A DNA stretch of 64,000 nt from Lentibacter algarum (GCF_018860975.1 NZ_JAHKQI010000002.1:353068-417067); one strand, 5' to 3'; counted from the first letter of the stretch, positions 1 to 9,638 are shown. The notes: a model not told the origin generated them from the sequence alone. Numbers and translations are program-made.

Positions 1-637
1 GTTCAGTCGCGCGCAGGAAACGGGCGCCGACTTTATCTATCAGGTTAGTACGGTAAATTCTCAGGTTGTCTCGTCGCAATATGTGAAGCTGCAAGTGCCG
101 ATGCCCATGACCGGCGTGAACGTTGGCGCGTTGGGGCTTGAGTATTGGGAAGACACGGGCGGTGCCGGTGGCGGTATCTCGACCCTGTCGCCTGTGCCGT
201 CGGTTGGGTTCGAGCTTGACCCCGTCAGCCAATCCTTCGTCGACACCTATCAGGCGAAATACACCAGCCGTCCGGTTATGCCGCACTTTAACGGGTTCAA
301 CGCCTATCACGGCCTCAAGCAAGCGATGGCTGCGGCCGAAACTGCTGGTGGCTTTGGCGATGTAAAGGCCTGGTCTGCCGAAATGAAAAAGCAGGACCTT
401 GTGCTTGAAAAAGACGGCAAGCTTTGGCTGCGCTACGGCTTTTGGGGCGATGATGAAGTCGAGGAAGTTACAGGGCGAACATATCCGCACAATGCCCGGT
501 TTGACCTGACGTCACCTTACGAGGATGCGCAGCCGTCGATGGTTGTGGTCCAGTGGAAAGAAGACGGGTCCGTCGGTGTGGTCTATCCGTTCGAATACGC
601 AACGACCGAGTTCACTATCCCTAGCTGGGTCAAGTAA
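1..637 (+). CDS. Branched-chain amino acid/amide ABC transporter substrate-binding protein, C-terminal part
   Basis: This is the 3' end of a gene that begins before the window; the reading frame is open from base 2 to the TAA at 635-637 (about 211 codons). The protein is the C-terminal lobe of a periplasmic type I binding protein of the LivK/UrtA class: it has the alternating beta/alpha pattern and the tail motif VVVQWKEDGSVGVVYPFEYA that closes many such receptors. Permease and ATPase genes of a Liv-type importer follow directly, so it should deliver branched-chain amino acids, amides or a related solute to that transporter. The ligand cannot be told from this fragment. A GTG at 83 would give an artificially short ORF and is not the real start. 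Confidence 0.85.
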   Translation, partial: FSRAQETGADFIYQVSTVNSQVVSSQYVKLQVPMPMTGVNVGALGLEYWEDTGGAGGGISTLSPVPSVGFELDPVSQSFVDTYQAKYTSRPVMPHFNGFNAYHGLKQAMAAAETAGGFGDVKAWSAEMKKQDLVLEKDGKLWLRYGFWGDDEVEEVTGRTYPHNARFDLTSPYEDAQPSMVVVQWKEDGSVGVVYPFEYATTEFTIPSWVK

Positions 638-698
638 CCCACTCCTTCGTCGCAGCGCACATCCTGCGCTGCGACACCCCAATCAAGGCAAATTCCCC

Positions 699-1553
699 AT
701 GCTCCAGATCATTATCCAAGGCCTTCTGCTGAGCGGGCTCTACGCCCTTATCGCGGTCGGCTTCACCCTTATCTTCAGCGTTGGGCGTGTGCTGAACCTT
801 GCCTATGGTGCCTATCTGATGATCGGCGGCTACGCGTTTTTCTTCTTTTCCCAACAGCTTGGGCTGCCTATTCTCCTGGGGGTTATTCTGGCTGGTGTGT
901 TGGGCTGTCTGGCGGGGCTTTTGAAATACCGTCTTTTGGTGATCCCGCTCAAGGGCGACCATGTCGCAATCGAGATTTCGACGCTTATTCTGGCGGTTGT
1001 TATACAAGCGGGCATCGTGCTGCTGTTTGGCGACAGCCCCAAAGTTCTGCTGCCCATCGTTCCGGGTGTGACGCAGATCGCGGGCGCTTCGGTGACCTTT
1101 AACATCCTGACGGCCACGCTGGTCAGTTGGGCCATCCTGATCAGCCTCTATCTATTCATCAAGAAAACCCATCTGGGCCGCGCCATGCAGGCGGTATCGA
1201 TGGATAAAAAGGGGGCCGCCATTTCGGGTGTGAACCCGGATCACATTAATATGTTGACATGGGGGATCAGCGGTACGCTGGGCGCTGTCGCGGGTGTGTT
1301 CTTTGCCAGCTATACACAGCTGTCGCCGTCGATGTGGGTTGCTCCGCTGATCATTGCCGTTGCTGTCGTCATCGTAGGTGGCATCGGGTCCATCATCGGC
1401 ACATTGATCGTGGCACATATCATCGGTTTTATGGAGGTCATCGCCGTGGCTGAAATCGCACCCGAGCTGCGCGGCGTCTTTACAATGCTGTTGATCATCG
1501 CAGTGCTGATCATCCGCCCGCAGGGCCTGTTTGGGCGGGAGGAAATTCAATGA
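699..1553 (+). CDS. livH: Branched-chain amino acid ABC transporter permease LivH
   Basis: Inner-membrane permease of a Liv-type (HAAT family) importer, 284 residues, very hydrophobic with about eight predicted membrane segments. The N-terminus MLQIIIQGLLLSGLYALIAV and the motif NLAYGAYLMIGGYAFF are typical of LivH. The frame is open back to 525, but the ATG at 699 is chosen because the conserved LivH N-terminus starts there and the upstream part would overlap the receptor gene. It lies 61 bp after the receptor stop and overlaps livM by 4 bp (ATGA), so the genes are likely cotranscribed. Confidence 0.9.
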   Translation: MLQIIIQGLLLSGLYALIAVGFTLIFSVGRVLNLAYGAYLMIGGYAFFFFSQQLGLPILLGVILAGVLGCLAGLLKYRLLVIPLKGDHVAIEISTLILAVVIQAGIVLLFGDSPKVLLPIVPGVTQIAGASVTFNILTATLVSWAILISLYLFIKKTHLGRAMQAVSMDKKGAAISGVNPDHINMLTWGISGTLGAVAGVFFASYTQLSPSMWVAPLIIAVAVVIVGGIGSIIGTLIVAHIIGFMEVIAVAEIAPELRGVFTMLLIIAVLIIRPQGLFGREEIQ

Positions 1554-2497
1554 ACATTCGGTGGTATCACTTTGCCCTTTGGGCCGCGTTCATGGCCGTT
1601 ATGTTTGCCTTGCCAGAGTTCGTCTCGCGCGGCACACTGCGCACCGTCATCTTTGCCAACTTCCTCGCGATCTTTGCCATCTCTTGGGACGTTCTTTCAG
1701 GTCGCACCGGCTACATCAGCTTTGGCCATCCGTTCCTCATCGGCATTGGCGCCTATACCACCGCCATCCTGACCAAGCGGTTTGACGTCGCCATCGAGGC
1801 GTCCATCCCCATTGCCGTTATCGTGACGATGATCGCGGGCTTTATCGTCTTTCTGCCCGCCTTGCGCATCAAAGGCAGCTATTTTGCACTGGTCACGCTC
1901 GCGTTCATGGAGCTGATGTACCAGTTGGTACAAGTCATCCGGCCCGACCTGACGGGTGGCACGCGCGGCATTTCCGGCATCCAAGGGATCACACGGGGCG
2001 CGGTGAACGGATACTATTTGTCCCTGACGCTGTTGCTGGTGGTGGCCGTCACAGTTTGGCTGGTGATGCGCACACGGGTGGGAACCGCGCTGAGTGCGAT
2101 TGGCATGAACGAAGAATCCGTGCGCGGATCAGGCCTTGATACTACGAAGCTGAAATTGTTCGCCTTCCTGTTCAGCGCACTTATCGCGGGTCTGGGTGGG
2201 GCGTTCTACGCCCATTATGTTGGTGCCATCGCACCGCGTGCACTGTTTGATATCAACTTTTTGTTTACCATTATTGTTGCGGCCTTGATCGGTGGGGCAG
2301 CCACGACGGCGGGGCCGATCATCGGTGCGTTCTTCCTGACCTTCCTGCTGGAATACCTGCGCCCCTATTTGCCCGGTGCAGAGCGGTACTTTATCTATGG
2401 CGGGGTCGCGCTGCTTTTGTACATGTACCAACCCAAGGGGATCATCGCCTTGCTTGAGACGATGAAAGACCGGATCATCAGGAGGTCTTCGACATGA
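1550..2497 (+). CDS. livM: Branched-chain amino acid ABC transporter permease LivM
   Basis: Second membrane subunit of the Liv-type importer, 315 residues. It shows the LivM hallmarks: FAISWDVLSGRTGYISFGHP near residues 44-63, then the LRIKGSYFALVTLAFMEL segment and a C-terminal YGGVALLLYMYQPKGI. It should pair with LivH to form the translocation path driven by LivG and LivF. The start overlaps the livH stop by 4 bp and its own stop overlaps the livG start by 4 bp, a sign of translational coupling. Confidence 0.9.
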   Translation: MNIRWYHFALWAAFMAVMFALPEFVSRGTLRTVIFANFLAIFAISWDVLSGRTGYISFGHPFLIGIGAYTTAILTKRFDVAIEASIPIAVIVTMIAGFIVFLPALRIKGSYFALVTLAFMELMYQLVQVIRPDLTGGTRGISGIQGITRGAVNGYYLSLTLLLVVAVTVWLVMRTRVGTALSAIGMNEESVRGSGLDTTKLKLFAFLFSALIAGLGGAFYAHYVGAIAPRALFDINFLFTIIVAALIGGAATTAGPIIGAFFLTFLLEYLRPYLPGAERYFIYGGVALLLYMYQPKGIIALLETMKDRIIRRSST

Positions 2498-3225
2498 GCA
2501 GTCCACTAGTTATATCGAACCTGCGCAAGACCTTTGGCGGTCTGGTGGCTACAAATGATGTGTCGTTCAGTGTGGCGCAGGGGGAATCCCTTGCGTTGAT
2601 CGGGCCGAACGGGGCAGGCAAAACCACAATCTTCAGTCAGATCATGGGAGAGCTGCGCCAGACCGCTGGCACGATCACCCTGTTTGGCAATGAAATCTCG
2701 AAGCTCTCGACACCTGCGCGCATCCGCGAAGGTGTAAGCCGGACCTATCAGGTGCCGCGCCCCTTTGGCGAAATGACTGTCGCAGAAAACATTCGTGTGG
2801 GGCTTATGCCTGATAACATCTGGCACATGATCACGCGCAGCGGTAACGCTGACCGCGAGTTGGAACTGGCGCTGAGCGTCGGGTTTTCGGAAGATGACCT
2901 CAAGCGCACCCCCTCGGAGCTGTCGATGGGTGATCTGCGCAAGCTGGAAATGGCGCGCACCATGGCCACCGGCCCGCGCGTGATGTTACTGGACGAGGTC
3001 TTTGCGGGTCTGACCGTGGGCGAGATCGCACAAATCGCTGCGCTGATCCAGCAGATGCGCAAGGACGGCATGACCTTTCTGATCGTCAGCCACGACCTTA
3101 AGGCGCTCGAACCACTTGTGGACCGCGCCATCGCAATTGAGCAGGGCACGCATATCGCCGAGGGCCCCTTTGCCCAAGTTATGGCTGATGACGCAGTCCG
3201 CGCTTCTTATCTGGGAGCGGCATGA
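2494..3225 (+). CDS. livG: Branched-chain amino acid ABC transporter ATP-binding protein LivG
   Basis: Cytoplasmic ATPase subunit, 243 residues. Walker A is GPNGAGKTT at residues 37-45, Walker B is VMLLDE at 163-168 and the H-loop histidine is at about 200. The signature segment reads LSMGD (143-147) rather than LSGGQ; relaxed signatures are common in the LivG branch. It powers import together with LivF. Start and stop both overlap neighbouring genes by 4 bp in the livHMGF operon. An SD-like AGGAGG lies just upstream within livM. Confidence 0.9.
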   Translation: MSSPLVISNLRKTFGGLVATNDVSFSVAQGESLALIGPNGAGKTTIFSQIMGELRQTAGTITLFGNEISKLSTPARIREGVSRTYQVPRPFGEMTVAENIRVGLMPDNIWHMITRSGNADRELELALSVGFSEDDLKRTPSELSMGDLRKLEMARTMATGPRVMLLDEVFAGLTVGEIAQIAALIQQMRKDGMTFLIVSHDLKALEPLVDRAIAIEQGTHIAEGPFAQVMADDAVRASYLGAA

Positions 3226-3926
3226 TGGCGTTTTTATCAATCGAAAACCTCAACGCATTTTACGGCAAGGCGCAGGCCCTGCATGATGTGTCCCTGTCCT
3301 GCGAAAAAGGCGAGATCATCGCTGTTATCGGCGCCAATGGCGCGGGCAAATCAACGCTGCTCGATAGCATCATGGGGCTGACCAAAACGACGGGCACCAT
3401 TTCGTTTGACGGAACCCCCCTGAATGGCGGCCCTGCTGCCGCTGTTGAACGGGGCATTGGCTATGGCCCTGAGCGGTTCAATCTGTTCCCCTACATGTCG
3501 GTCTATGACAACCTGATGGTTGGCGCGTTTACGGCGCGGAACGATATTGAGAAAAACCTTGCTGCCGTGTTCCGTCTGTTCCCGCGCCTTGAGGAACGCC
3601 AGGCGCAGGAAACCAGCACCCAGTCAGGCGGCGAGCGGCAGATGGTGTCGCTGGGCCGCGCGCTGATGACCTCACCACGTCTGCTCATCGTGGACGAGCC
3701 CACGATAGGTCTGGCCCCGAAAGTCTGCACCGAGATCGCAGCAGCCTTGCGCCGACTGCGCGATGACATGGGCCTGACGATCCTCATCACAGAGCAGAAC
3801 GCAAACTTCGCCATGACGCTGGCAGAGCGGCTGTACGTTCTGGAAGCAGGTGCCGTGCGGGCAACCGGCACAGTGGACGAGTTGCGCGATGATCCGCGGC
3901 TGCTTGAGGCATATTTCGGGCACTGA
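3222..3926 (+). CDS. livF: Branched-chain amino acid ABC transporter ATP-binding protein LivF
   Basis: Second cytoplasmic ATPase of the importer, 234 residues. Walker A GANGAGKST lies at 37-45, the signature QSGGERQ at 134-140 and Walker B LLIVDE at 154-159, followed by the LivF-typical PTIGLAPKV. ATG 3222 overlaps the livG stop; a second ATG at 3225 is an equally good start and would remove one residue. It is the last gene of the operon. I see no clear rho-independent terminator behind it, and the DNA after the stop is accessory and degraded. Confidence 0.9.
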   Translation: MMAFLSIENLNAFYGKAQALHDVSLSCEKGEIIAVIGANGAGKSTLLDSIMGLTKTTGTISFDGTPLNGGPAAAVERGIGYGPERFNLFPYMSVYDNLMVGAFTARNDIEKNLAAVFRLFPRLEERQAQETSTQSGGERQMVSLGRALMTSPRLLIVDEPTIGLAPKVCTEIAAALRRLRDDMGLTILITEQNANFAMTLAERLYVLEAGAVRATGTVDELRDDPRLLEAYFGH

Positions 3927-4023
3927 CTTTCGAGCGGTTTCTGAGCGAAGTATCTACCAGAACTTGCGGGCAATTGAGAGTGTAGGCCACCGCTCTCGCT
4001 AATTGCGTCACCCTTAGCCTCGA

Positions 4024-4127
4024 TCATGCCACAAGCTCAAGCGTCTGCTCCGCAACCACTTCCTTCAGATTGCGCGCTTGATATCTTTGACGATCTTCTC
4101 GCCAGGACTCTTTGTAGTCTTTCTCAT
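4024..4127 (-). pseudogene. IS3-family transposase OrfA remnant with internal deletion
   Basis: Read on the minus strand from an ATG at 4125-4127, the sequence encodes MRKTTKSPGEKIVKDIKRA, which I recognise as the N-terminus of a common IS3-family OrfA. It then shifts frame into ARNLKEVVAEQTLEL followed by a TGA at 4024-4026. That second piece matches the C-terminal part of the same protein, normally some 70 codons further on. The middle, with most of the helix-turn-helix region, is therefore deleted. A strip of what may be the IS left end lies upstream, to about 4212, starting with TGACGTCAG. No OrfB is present. It is non-functional and marks past transposition beside the liv operon. Confidence 0.7.
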
Positions 4128-4269
4128 CGTCCACTCCTAGGTGGTTACGATGAGCCTAGAGCACTCTCTTAGAAAATTGCCCTATTTGGACCCATAAGCG
4201 CTGACGTCAGACACCCTAGCATAGGTCCACGCTCTCTCCCGCAAAAGCCCCCTCAACGTCCGCACGATA

Positions 4270-4758
4270 TCAGTCGAGCCTGCATTTGTATTGACGCACT
4301 TGGGGGGTGTCGCAGGCACGTGCGGCGAGATTTCTGCGGGCAACAGTGCATGCATCCTGCTGGTTTTGCAGTATGAAGCGATGTGGCTCGCATCTTTGTT
4401 TCAAATCCGTTGACGCGGTCGGGCATGCTTCAGGCATACCTATCGAGAAAGGACCACCGCCTCGTACGCAAGATCCTTCCTGTGCGTCCCACGAGGCCAC
4501 ACATGCTTTACGGTAGATCGTCGGCGTGTTTTTTAAAACGCAATCGCTGTAATCACCGCAACCCTTCGAAGTCTCAGTCTTAAGTGGGCAGGCCGCCGTG
4601 ATGTTCTCGCAGATCTTAACCTTGTCGCAGGTATGGCGAAGGTCGCTGCAAACCGATTTGGCCTTGGCATACAGCGTCTCGCAGGTGTTCGCATAAAGTG
4701 GCATGGACAAGGTTGACAGTAGGCCGGTCAGGGCCAGTCGAAGAAAAAAACGATTCAC
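4270..4758 (-). CDS. Cysteine-rich secreted hypothetical protein
   Basis: 162 residues. The N-terminus MNRFFLRLALTGLLSTLSMP is a classic Sec signal peptide, probably cleaved after LYA near residue 23. The mature part of about 139 residues carries 14 cysteines, an even number, spread evenly, which suggests a disulfide-stabilised periplasmic or extracellular domain. I do not recognise the family. The gene stands alone between an IS remnant and a long gene-poor stretch, and there is no neighbour to suggest a role. The signal peptide and cysteine pattern make a real gene likely. Confidence 0.65.
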   Translation of the reverse strand: MNRFFLRLALTGLLSTLSMPLYANTCETLYAKAKSVCSDLRHTCDKVKICENITAACPLKTETSKGCGDYSDCVLKNTPTIYRKACVASWDAQEGSCVRGGGPFSIGMPEACPTASTDLKQRCEPHRFILQNQQDACTVARRNLAARACDTPQVRQYKCRLD

Positions 4759-5702
4759 GTTGCGTTCCTTTTCAAGTCATGTGGTTCGGACCGGAGTCTC
4801 GGCGAATTTCAGGTTGTGCACCGAGCAGGCCCATATCAGTTATCAATGTGTTAGCGTAGTGTATGATCGGCCTTCAGTCTAGCAATCAGGGGTGATTGGG
4901 GGGACAGGCTCGCCCTCAAGGATCTGACTGAGCAGTTTGGACAACACGGTCATTACGACCATTGGTTTCTACAATTGACCAGATAGCGTCCGATCTGATG
5001 CTTAAAGGTCTTCGCATCGCGACTTAACAGTTTTCGCACAAAGTGTAAAAAAACGAGCGAAATGATCGGCAATGTCAGCGCCCGAAAACGCCTTTGCTTG
5101 TGCGCCAGCGGCGAACGGCTGCTTCGGTGGGCCGCGCCGCAGCATCTTGACCGACGATTCTCAAATTGGCCCGCCAAGGTGTCCTCGAAACTCGCGCTGG
5201 CTTTCGGGATGTGTATGTTCCTACCAACCGCTGCGACTACGCTTGCCGCAACCTGCGGCGCGTATAGCTGATTTTGCACCTCACAGCGCCAACTTGGCCA
5301 GCTGGGCACCCAACCCCCATCAAGGGTTATCTGGATGCTCTCCACCTAACAAAAACGAAAAGACTGAGGCGCTTGAAAGTTTTCGCCCCCTCAACGTTAC
5401 AATCGATTGCAAGAAACTGGCTGAACGGTGCAGGGGGCGGCAACCGGACCTTAGCTGCATCTGCGAAGGGTCTGTGCCAGAATTGCAAAAGCGGCCATTC
5501 AAGCCGTAGCAGACTGAAGCGCCCACGCTGCGCTGCACGCCAAGGTCGGCTGTGGACAGAAGCGGACTTTGCAAAGTGTGGGCTGTTTTCCGGCGGCGGC
5601 CTTTCATGTGGAGTGCGGCTAACAACCGGTTCGAGATCTATGCAGACTGCCAAACAGGCTGCAATACTCTAAGGCATATGCACGGCTGAAAGCCGCTAAG
5701 GG
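4759..5702. other. Gene-poor stretch, no convincing gene
   Basis: About 940 bp between the Cys-rich protein and the MtlR-like gene. Several ORFs of 65-145 codons overlap one another on both strands, none with a recognisable domain, good ribosome binding site or conserved-looking hydrophobic pattern. A short plus-strand stretch near 4912-4950 reads like the start of an IS3 OrfB helix (LKDLTEQFGQHGHYDH), but it is too short to call. It is best described as decayed accessory DNA. Confidence 0.5.
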
Positions 5703-6314
5703 TTATCCTTGGGAGCGGAAAGCTGGAATTTTTACGAGGAAGGACATTTGCTCGACCACCGAATCCTTCGTCCGCGTCGGAGGATGAGTAGGGGTGTCAG
5801 ACAGCGTGAGGTTTTCTTGGCTGCTCCGCCATAACAAGATTAGCACCAGCATCTGCGCGATAATCACATAATGTCTCGCAGGATGTTCGCTACCGCCTAT
5901 TTCCCCGTATGGCAAATTTAACGCGAGACACCTATCCCTTAACGGAGCCTCATGAAAGCGAATTGCTCGGACGTGGGCGCAGTCATTACGAATTTTCCGA
6001 AGCTTGTGAAGCAAGCTGCGCTCTTGTTGGGAAATCACTCCCACCGAAAAGCTGAGGTTTATCCGCGCACTGAACGTAGCCAGTGGGGCGGTTCCATCGA
6101 AAAGTTCATCTGTGCTTTTCGCTTGGACAAGACGAATCCGCAGAAGATCTTTGAGCGCGTCATCCAACGCTGCGGCAGTCAAAAGAACTGCACCTCGTTC
6201 TGATTCATGTTCGAGATCAGAAAACAGTTCCACATATGATTGCGTCTTGGGCCATCGGTCCACGAGTTCTGCGAGATCAATCTCGATCACTTTAACCGAA
6301 CTCTCAGAATTCAT
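5703..6314 (-). CDS. MtlR/DUF4145-like (HEPN-type) protein
   Basis: 203 residues. The central part, from ELFSDLEHESERGAVLLTAA through LLHKLRKIRNDCAHV, resembles the MtlR (mannitol repressor) family and related HEPN-like all-alpha proteins; the R-N-D-C-A-H stretch near residue 113 matches the Rx4-6H type signature of that superfamily. True MtlR binds in mannitol operons, but there is no mannitol gene here, so a regulatory or toxin-like role is open. It is isolated in an accessory patch. Family assignment is by pattern only. Confidence 0.6.
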   Translation of the reverse strand: MNSESSVKVIEIDLAELVDRWPKTQSYVELFSDLEHESERGAVLLTAAALDDALKDLLRIRLVQAKSTDELFDGTAPLATFSARINLSFSVGVISQQERSLLHKLRKIRNDCAHVRAIRFHEAPLRDRCLALNLPYGEIGGSEHPARHYVIIAQMLVLILLWRSSQENLTLSDTPTHPPTRTKDSVVEQMSFLVKIPAFRSQG

Positions 6315-6595
6315 ACGTCACCTTTCGATCTTACGGCTGCAACATCTCGCATTTCGGCCTTTCCACCAGTGTAGCGCGTGCGTCCGCTTTTGCCTACCTC
6401 GTCGTCCCACACTAGGTCCGCTTCGGGCTGGGACCAGTCATCCGGTTGGTCGCGCCGAAGCCTGCAAGGTCAAGATTTGCGTGCCGCACCGCCGCAAGTC
6501 CGGTTTGAACCCACTTCGATTTGATGTTTCTCGTTAGAAATGCGGAACTCTAATGTACTATTGGAGCACTGAAGACGATTCTTGCGGGAAGAAAA

Positions 6596-6982
6596 ATGTC
6601 TAAAAAGTTCAAATCCAGAGAGACGCTGGATCAACTCCTTTCTTCATGTTCCGACACCATGTTTCCTGCCGAAATGGGTGAAGCTCCCGTTAGCATCGAT
6701 AGCAGAGACAGTGATGGTGATACCCCATTGCATGTAATGCTTTGGCGAAAAAATACGTATGGAGCACTGTTACTTATCGAGGCAGGTGCCGACTTAAACG
6801 CCGTTGGAGACATGTCAGAAACGCCGCTTCATGTCGCCGTAAGCCAAGGAAACATTAAAGTTGTGGAAGCGCTTTTGAAATCTGGTGCGAATCCGGCAGC
6901 TAAATCTGAGTTTGGGAAATCACCCAAAGAAATTGCCGTCGAACTGGGTGGCGAGATGCAACGGTGTTTTGGCAGTCAGTGA
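6596..6982 (+). CDS. Ankyrin-repeat protein
   Basis: 128 residues, cytoplasmic (no signal peptide). Residues from about 38 to 120 form three ankyrin repeats: SDGDTPLHVMLWRKNTYGAL, then SETPLHVAVSQGNIKVVEAL with KSGANP, and a last partial repeat FGKSPKEIAVELG. Such small proteins are protein-binding modules, and the partner is not evident. Translation start is supported by GGGAAG about 10 nt upstream of the ATG. It is a lone gene, convergent with nothing nearby and separated from tRNA-Lys by about 400 bp. Confidence 0.75.
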   Translation: MSKKFKSRETLDQLLSSCSDTMFPAEMGEAPVSIDSRDSDGDTPLHVMLWRKNTYGALLLIEAGADLNAVGDMSETPLHVAVSQGNIKVVEALLKSGANPAAKSEFGKSPKEIAVELGGEMQRCFGSQ

Positions 6983-7338
6983 CTTTATCGTCGTAGTGTT
7001 GCGAATGGCAACTAATGTCCGCGATGCAGTCATCTGGCCAACTCAAAATGCTGCAGGCTGCACCAATGACCGCTTTCGGGACGGGGGGCCTTTCGAAGTG
7101 GCTACCAGTTGAATGTCTGGTAAGGGCCGAAAACGCCAATATCTATTTCGCGACGACGTCATATGCTAGCGTTAGCTTTCTCCGTGTATCTAAGAAAGTT
7201 TAGTTTAGGGCGTTAGCATCAACGCGTTTCATAAGTGCGCCTAATTACAAGCTGAATACCAGTTGCCATTGCAATCCATCATGTACCAACTCCGGCCGAC
7301 AGCTGCCGTGCATCTCTGCCCGATGTGTGCCCTAGAAA
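6983..7338. other. Intergenic stretch without recognisable gene
   Basis: Roughly 360 bp between the ankyrin gene and the tRNA-Lys terminator. Short ORFs of 62-79 codons exist on both strands but none shows a family pattern. Nothing else was recognised. Confidence 0.5.
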
Positions 7339-7378
7339 CGAAAAAAGGCTCAGCCAGAAGTGGCCAAGCCTTTGTTTT
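7339..7378 (-). terminator. Rho-independent terminator of tRNA-Lys
   Basis: On the minus strand, directly after the tRNA, the stem AAGGCTTGGCC / GGCTGAGCCTT closes over a 6-nt loop and is followed by TTTTTT. It suits termination of the tRNA transcript. Confidence 0.75.
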
Positions 7379-7381
7379 TAA

Positions 7382-7457
7382 TGGTGAGCCGTGATGGGTT
7401 CGAACCATCGACCTACTGATTAAAAGTCAGTTGCTCTACCAACTGAGCTAACGGCCC
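7382..7457 (-). tRNA. tRNA-Lys (TTT)
   Basis: 76 nt including an encoded CCA. The acceptor stem pairs GGGCCGT with ACGGCTC (one G-U). The D-loop TAGCTCAGTTGGTAGAGCA, the anticodon loop CTTTTAA with anticodon TTT, and the T-arm GGTTCGAACCC are all standard. A terminator follows at 7339-7378. Confidence 0.97.
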
Positions 7458-7524
7458 ACTAAGCGGTGTATCTAGGAAGAGCGAGCGTGGCGGTCAACCC
7501 CGAAAATGGAGGAAATTAGCCCTG

Positions 7525-8376
7525 ATGCTGGATTCCTTTAAGGCGCAGGCGTATATGCGCATTATGGATACACAGATACATCATATCAGCTTCATGAAAA
7601 TGCACGGTTTGGGCAATGATTTTGTGGTTATTGACAGTCGCGGGCGCGAATCTGTGATGACTGCCGAGTTGGCTCGGGCGATGGGCGACAGGCACCGAGG
7701 TGTTGGTTATGATCAGTTGGCCGAGATTACCGATGCGGACAAGGCCGATTTTCACCTGACGTTCTGGAACTCGGACGGCAGCCAAGCCGGAGCTTGTGGC
7801 AATGCGACACGCTGTATCGCGCGGCATGTGATGGTTGAGAGCGGCAAGACCAAGTTGCATATGATAACGGCGCGCGGAGATCTCTACGCACTCGATGCTG
7901 GCGAAGGCAACACAGCCGTCAACATGGGGCATCCGCTGACAGACTGGAGCGATGTGCCGCTCGCCAGTGAGATGGACACCCTGAGCCTGCCGATTGAAGG
8001 TGCGCCGGTCGCGACGGGTATGGGCAACCCGCATTGCACGTTTTTTGTGGATGATGCGGAGGTCATCAACCTAGCAGAATTTGGCGCCGAGCACGAACAC
8101 CACCCGCTGTTTCCCGAGCGCACCAATGTGCAAGTGGCGAGCCTGCTCGGGCCTGACCACCTTCGCATGCGCGTGTGGGAGCGCGGCGTCGGTATCACAC
8201 TTGCTTCAGGGTCGTCGTCATGTGCTACGGCAGTTGCAGCGGCGCGGCGCGGGCTAACAGGGCGCACTGTGCAGATTGATCTGGACGGGGGCACACTGCT
8301 TGTTGACTGGCGCGAAGATGGCGTCTGGATGACTGGCGCAACGGCGCATGTGTTTGACGGCATGTGGCGGTTATGA
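7525..8376 (+). CDS. dapF: Diaminopimelate epimerase
   Basis: Converts LL- to meso-diaminopimelate for lysine and peptidoglycan synthesis. The core [14 protein letters not shown] and the two catalytic cysteine motifs are present: GACGNATRC (Cys91 from this start) and [10 protein letters not shown] (Cys233). Length fits the family. Start choice is uncertain: ATG 7525 has a GGAGG 10-12 nt upstream; ATG 7564 and ATG 7594 are in frame and closer to the conserved N-terminus. The stop overlaps the mtaB start (ATGA), so the pair is probably cotranscribed. Confidence 0.93.
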   Translation: MLDSFKAQAYMRIMDTQIHHISFMKMHGLGNDFVVIDSRGRESVMTAELARAMGDRHRGVGYDQLAEITDADKADFHLTFWNSDGSQAGACGNATRCIARHVMVESGKTKLHMITARGDLYALDAGEGNTAVNMGHPLTDWSDVPLASEMDTLSLPIEGAPVATGMGNPHCTFFVDDAEVINLAEFGAEHEHHPLFPERTNVQVASLLGPDHLRMRVWERGVGITLASGSSSCATAVAAARRGLTGRTVQIDLDGGTLLVDWREDGVWMTGATAHVFDGMWRL

Positions 8377-9638
8377 ACGCGCCAACATTCACCACGCTTG
8401 GCTGCCGCCTGAACGCCTATGAGAGCGAGGCGATGCGCGAATTGGCCGAGAATGCCGGCTTGCAAGATGTGCAGGTCGTGAACACCTGCGCCGTAACAGC
8501 CGAGGCCGTGCGCAAAGCCAAAAAAGAGATCCGAAAGCTACGTCGTGAACACCCCGATGCGCCGATCATCGTGACTGGATGTGCCGCGCAAACCGAGCCT
8601 GAGACTTTTGCTGAAATGGTTGAAGTCACCCGCGTAGTCGGCAACCACGAGAAAATGCAGCCGGACACATGGCAGAACCTCGCGCCTGACCTGATCGGCG
8701 ACACCGAGAAGGTGATCGTCAACGATATCATGTCTGTCACCGAAACAGCCGGACATATGATCGACGGGTTCGGCACGCGCAGCCGCGCCTATGTGCAGGT
8801 GCAAAACGGCTGCGATCATCGCTGCACATTTTGCATCATCCCCTATGGTCGCGGCAACTCGCGCTCGGTGCCTGCTGGTGTTGTTGTCGAGCAGATCAAG
8901 CGGCTGGTTGACCGTGGTTTTAACGAAGTCGTGTTGACGGGTGTTGACCTCACCAGTTGGGGCGCTGATTTACCCGCCGCACCGCGCTTTGGCGACTTGG
9001 TGATGCGCATCCTCAAGCTGGTGCCAGACTTGCCGCGCTTGCGTATCAGCTCGATTGACAGCATCGAAGCCGACGAAAATCTGATGCAGGCCATCGCAAC
9101 CGAACCGCGCTTGATGCCGCATTTGCACTTGAGTTTGCAGCACGGTGATGACCTGATTTTGAAGCGCATGAAGCGGCGGCATCTGCGCGATGATGCGATA
9201 GCCTTCACCGAGGAAGCCCTAAAGCTAAGACCCGAAATGACCTTCGGCGCCGACATCATTGCGGGCTTCCCGACCGAGACAGAAGCGCATTTTGATAACT
9301 CGCTAAAGCTGGTGAGCGACTGCCAACTCACATGGCTGCATGTGTTTCCCTACTCGCCACGCCACGGCACACCGGCTGCTCGGATGCCGCAAGTGCATGG
9401 TGCTGATATCAAGGCCCGTGCAGCGGCACTTCGCCATGCCGGGGAGCAGCGCGTCGAGCAGCACTTGCAGGCGCAAGTAGGCCGTTGCCATAGTGTTCTG
9501 ATGGAAAACCCGAACATGGGCCGCACCGAGCAATTCACCGAGGTATCGTTTGATCAGCCGCAACCTGAAGGGGCGATCGTGCAGGCGCGTATCGAGCAAA
9601 TTGAAGGCAACCGCTTGCAGGCGACTGCGTTGCTCTAA
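8373..9638 (+). CDS. mtaB: tRNA t6A37 methylthiotransferase MtaB
   Basis: Radical SAM enzyme that methylthiolates N6-threonylcarbamoyladenosine at position 37 of ANN-reading tRNAs. The N-terminal UPF0004 domain has cluster cysteines at about 11, 39 and 70 (TLGCRLN, NTCAVT, VTGCAAQ). The radical SAM motif CDHRCTFC lies at 147-154 and a TRAM-like C-terminus follows. 421 residues is the usual length. The frame is open from 8364, but ATG 8373, overlapping the dapF stop by 4 bp, aligns with family members. The CRLN motif favours MtaB over MiaB or RimO. Confidence 0.92.
   Translation: MNAPTFTTLGCRLNAYESEAMRELAENAGLQDVQVVNTCAVTAEAVRKAKKEIRKLRREHPDAPIIVTGCAAQTEPETFAEMVEVTRVVGNHEKMQPDTWQNLAPDLIGDTEKVIVNDIMSVTETAGHMIDGFGTRSRAYVQVQNGCDHRCTFCIIPYGRGNSRSVPAGVVVEQIKRLVDRGFNEVVLTGVDLTSWGADLPAAPRFGDLVMRILKLVPDLPRLRISSIDSIEADENLMQAIATEPRLMPHLHLSLQHGDDLILKRMKRRHLRDDAIAFTEEALKLRPEMTFGADIIAGFPTETEAHFDNSLKLVSDCQLTWLHVFPYSPRHGTPAARMPQVHGADIKARAAALRHAGEQRVEQHLQAQVGRCHSVLMENPNMGRTEQFTEVSFDQPQPEGAIVQARIEQIEGNRLQATALL

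Noticed and set aside
4200..4213. Identical GCTGACGTCAGACA at 4200 and 56353 as paired IS ends
   Set aside because: Several shared 14-mers are expected by chance in 64 kb and no further similarity extends from either copy.
4953..5345. 130-codon minus-strand ORF as a gene
   Set aside because: No SD, no hydrophobic core pattern, no recognised family and overlap with equally long ORFs on the other strand.
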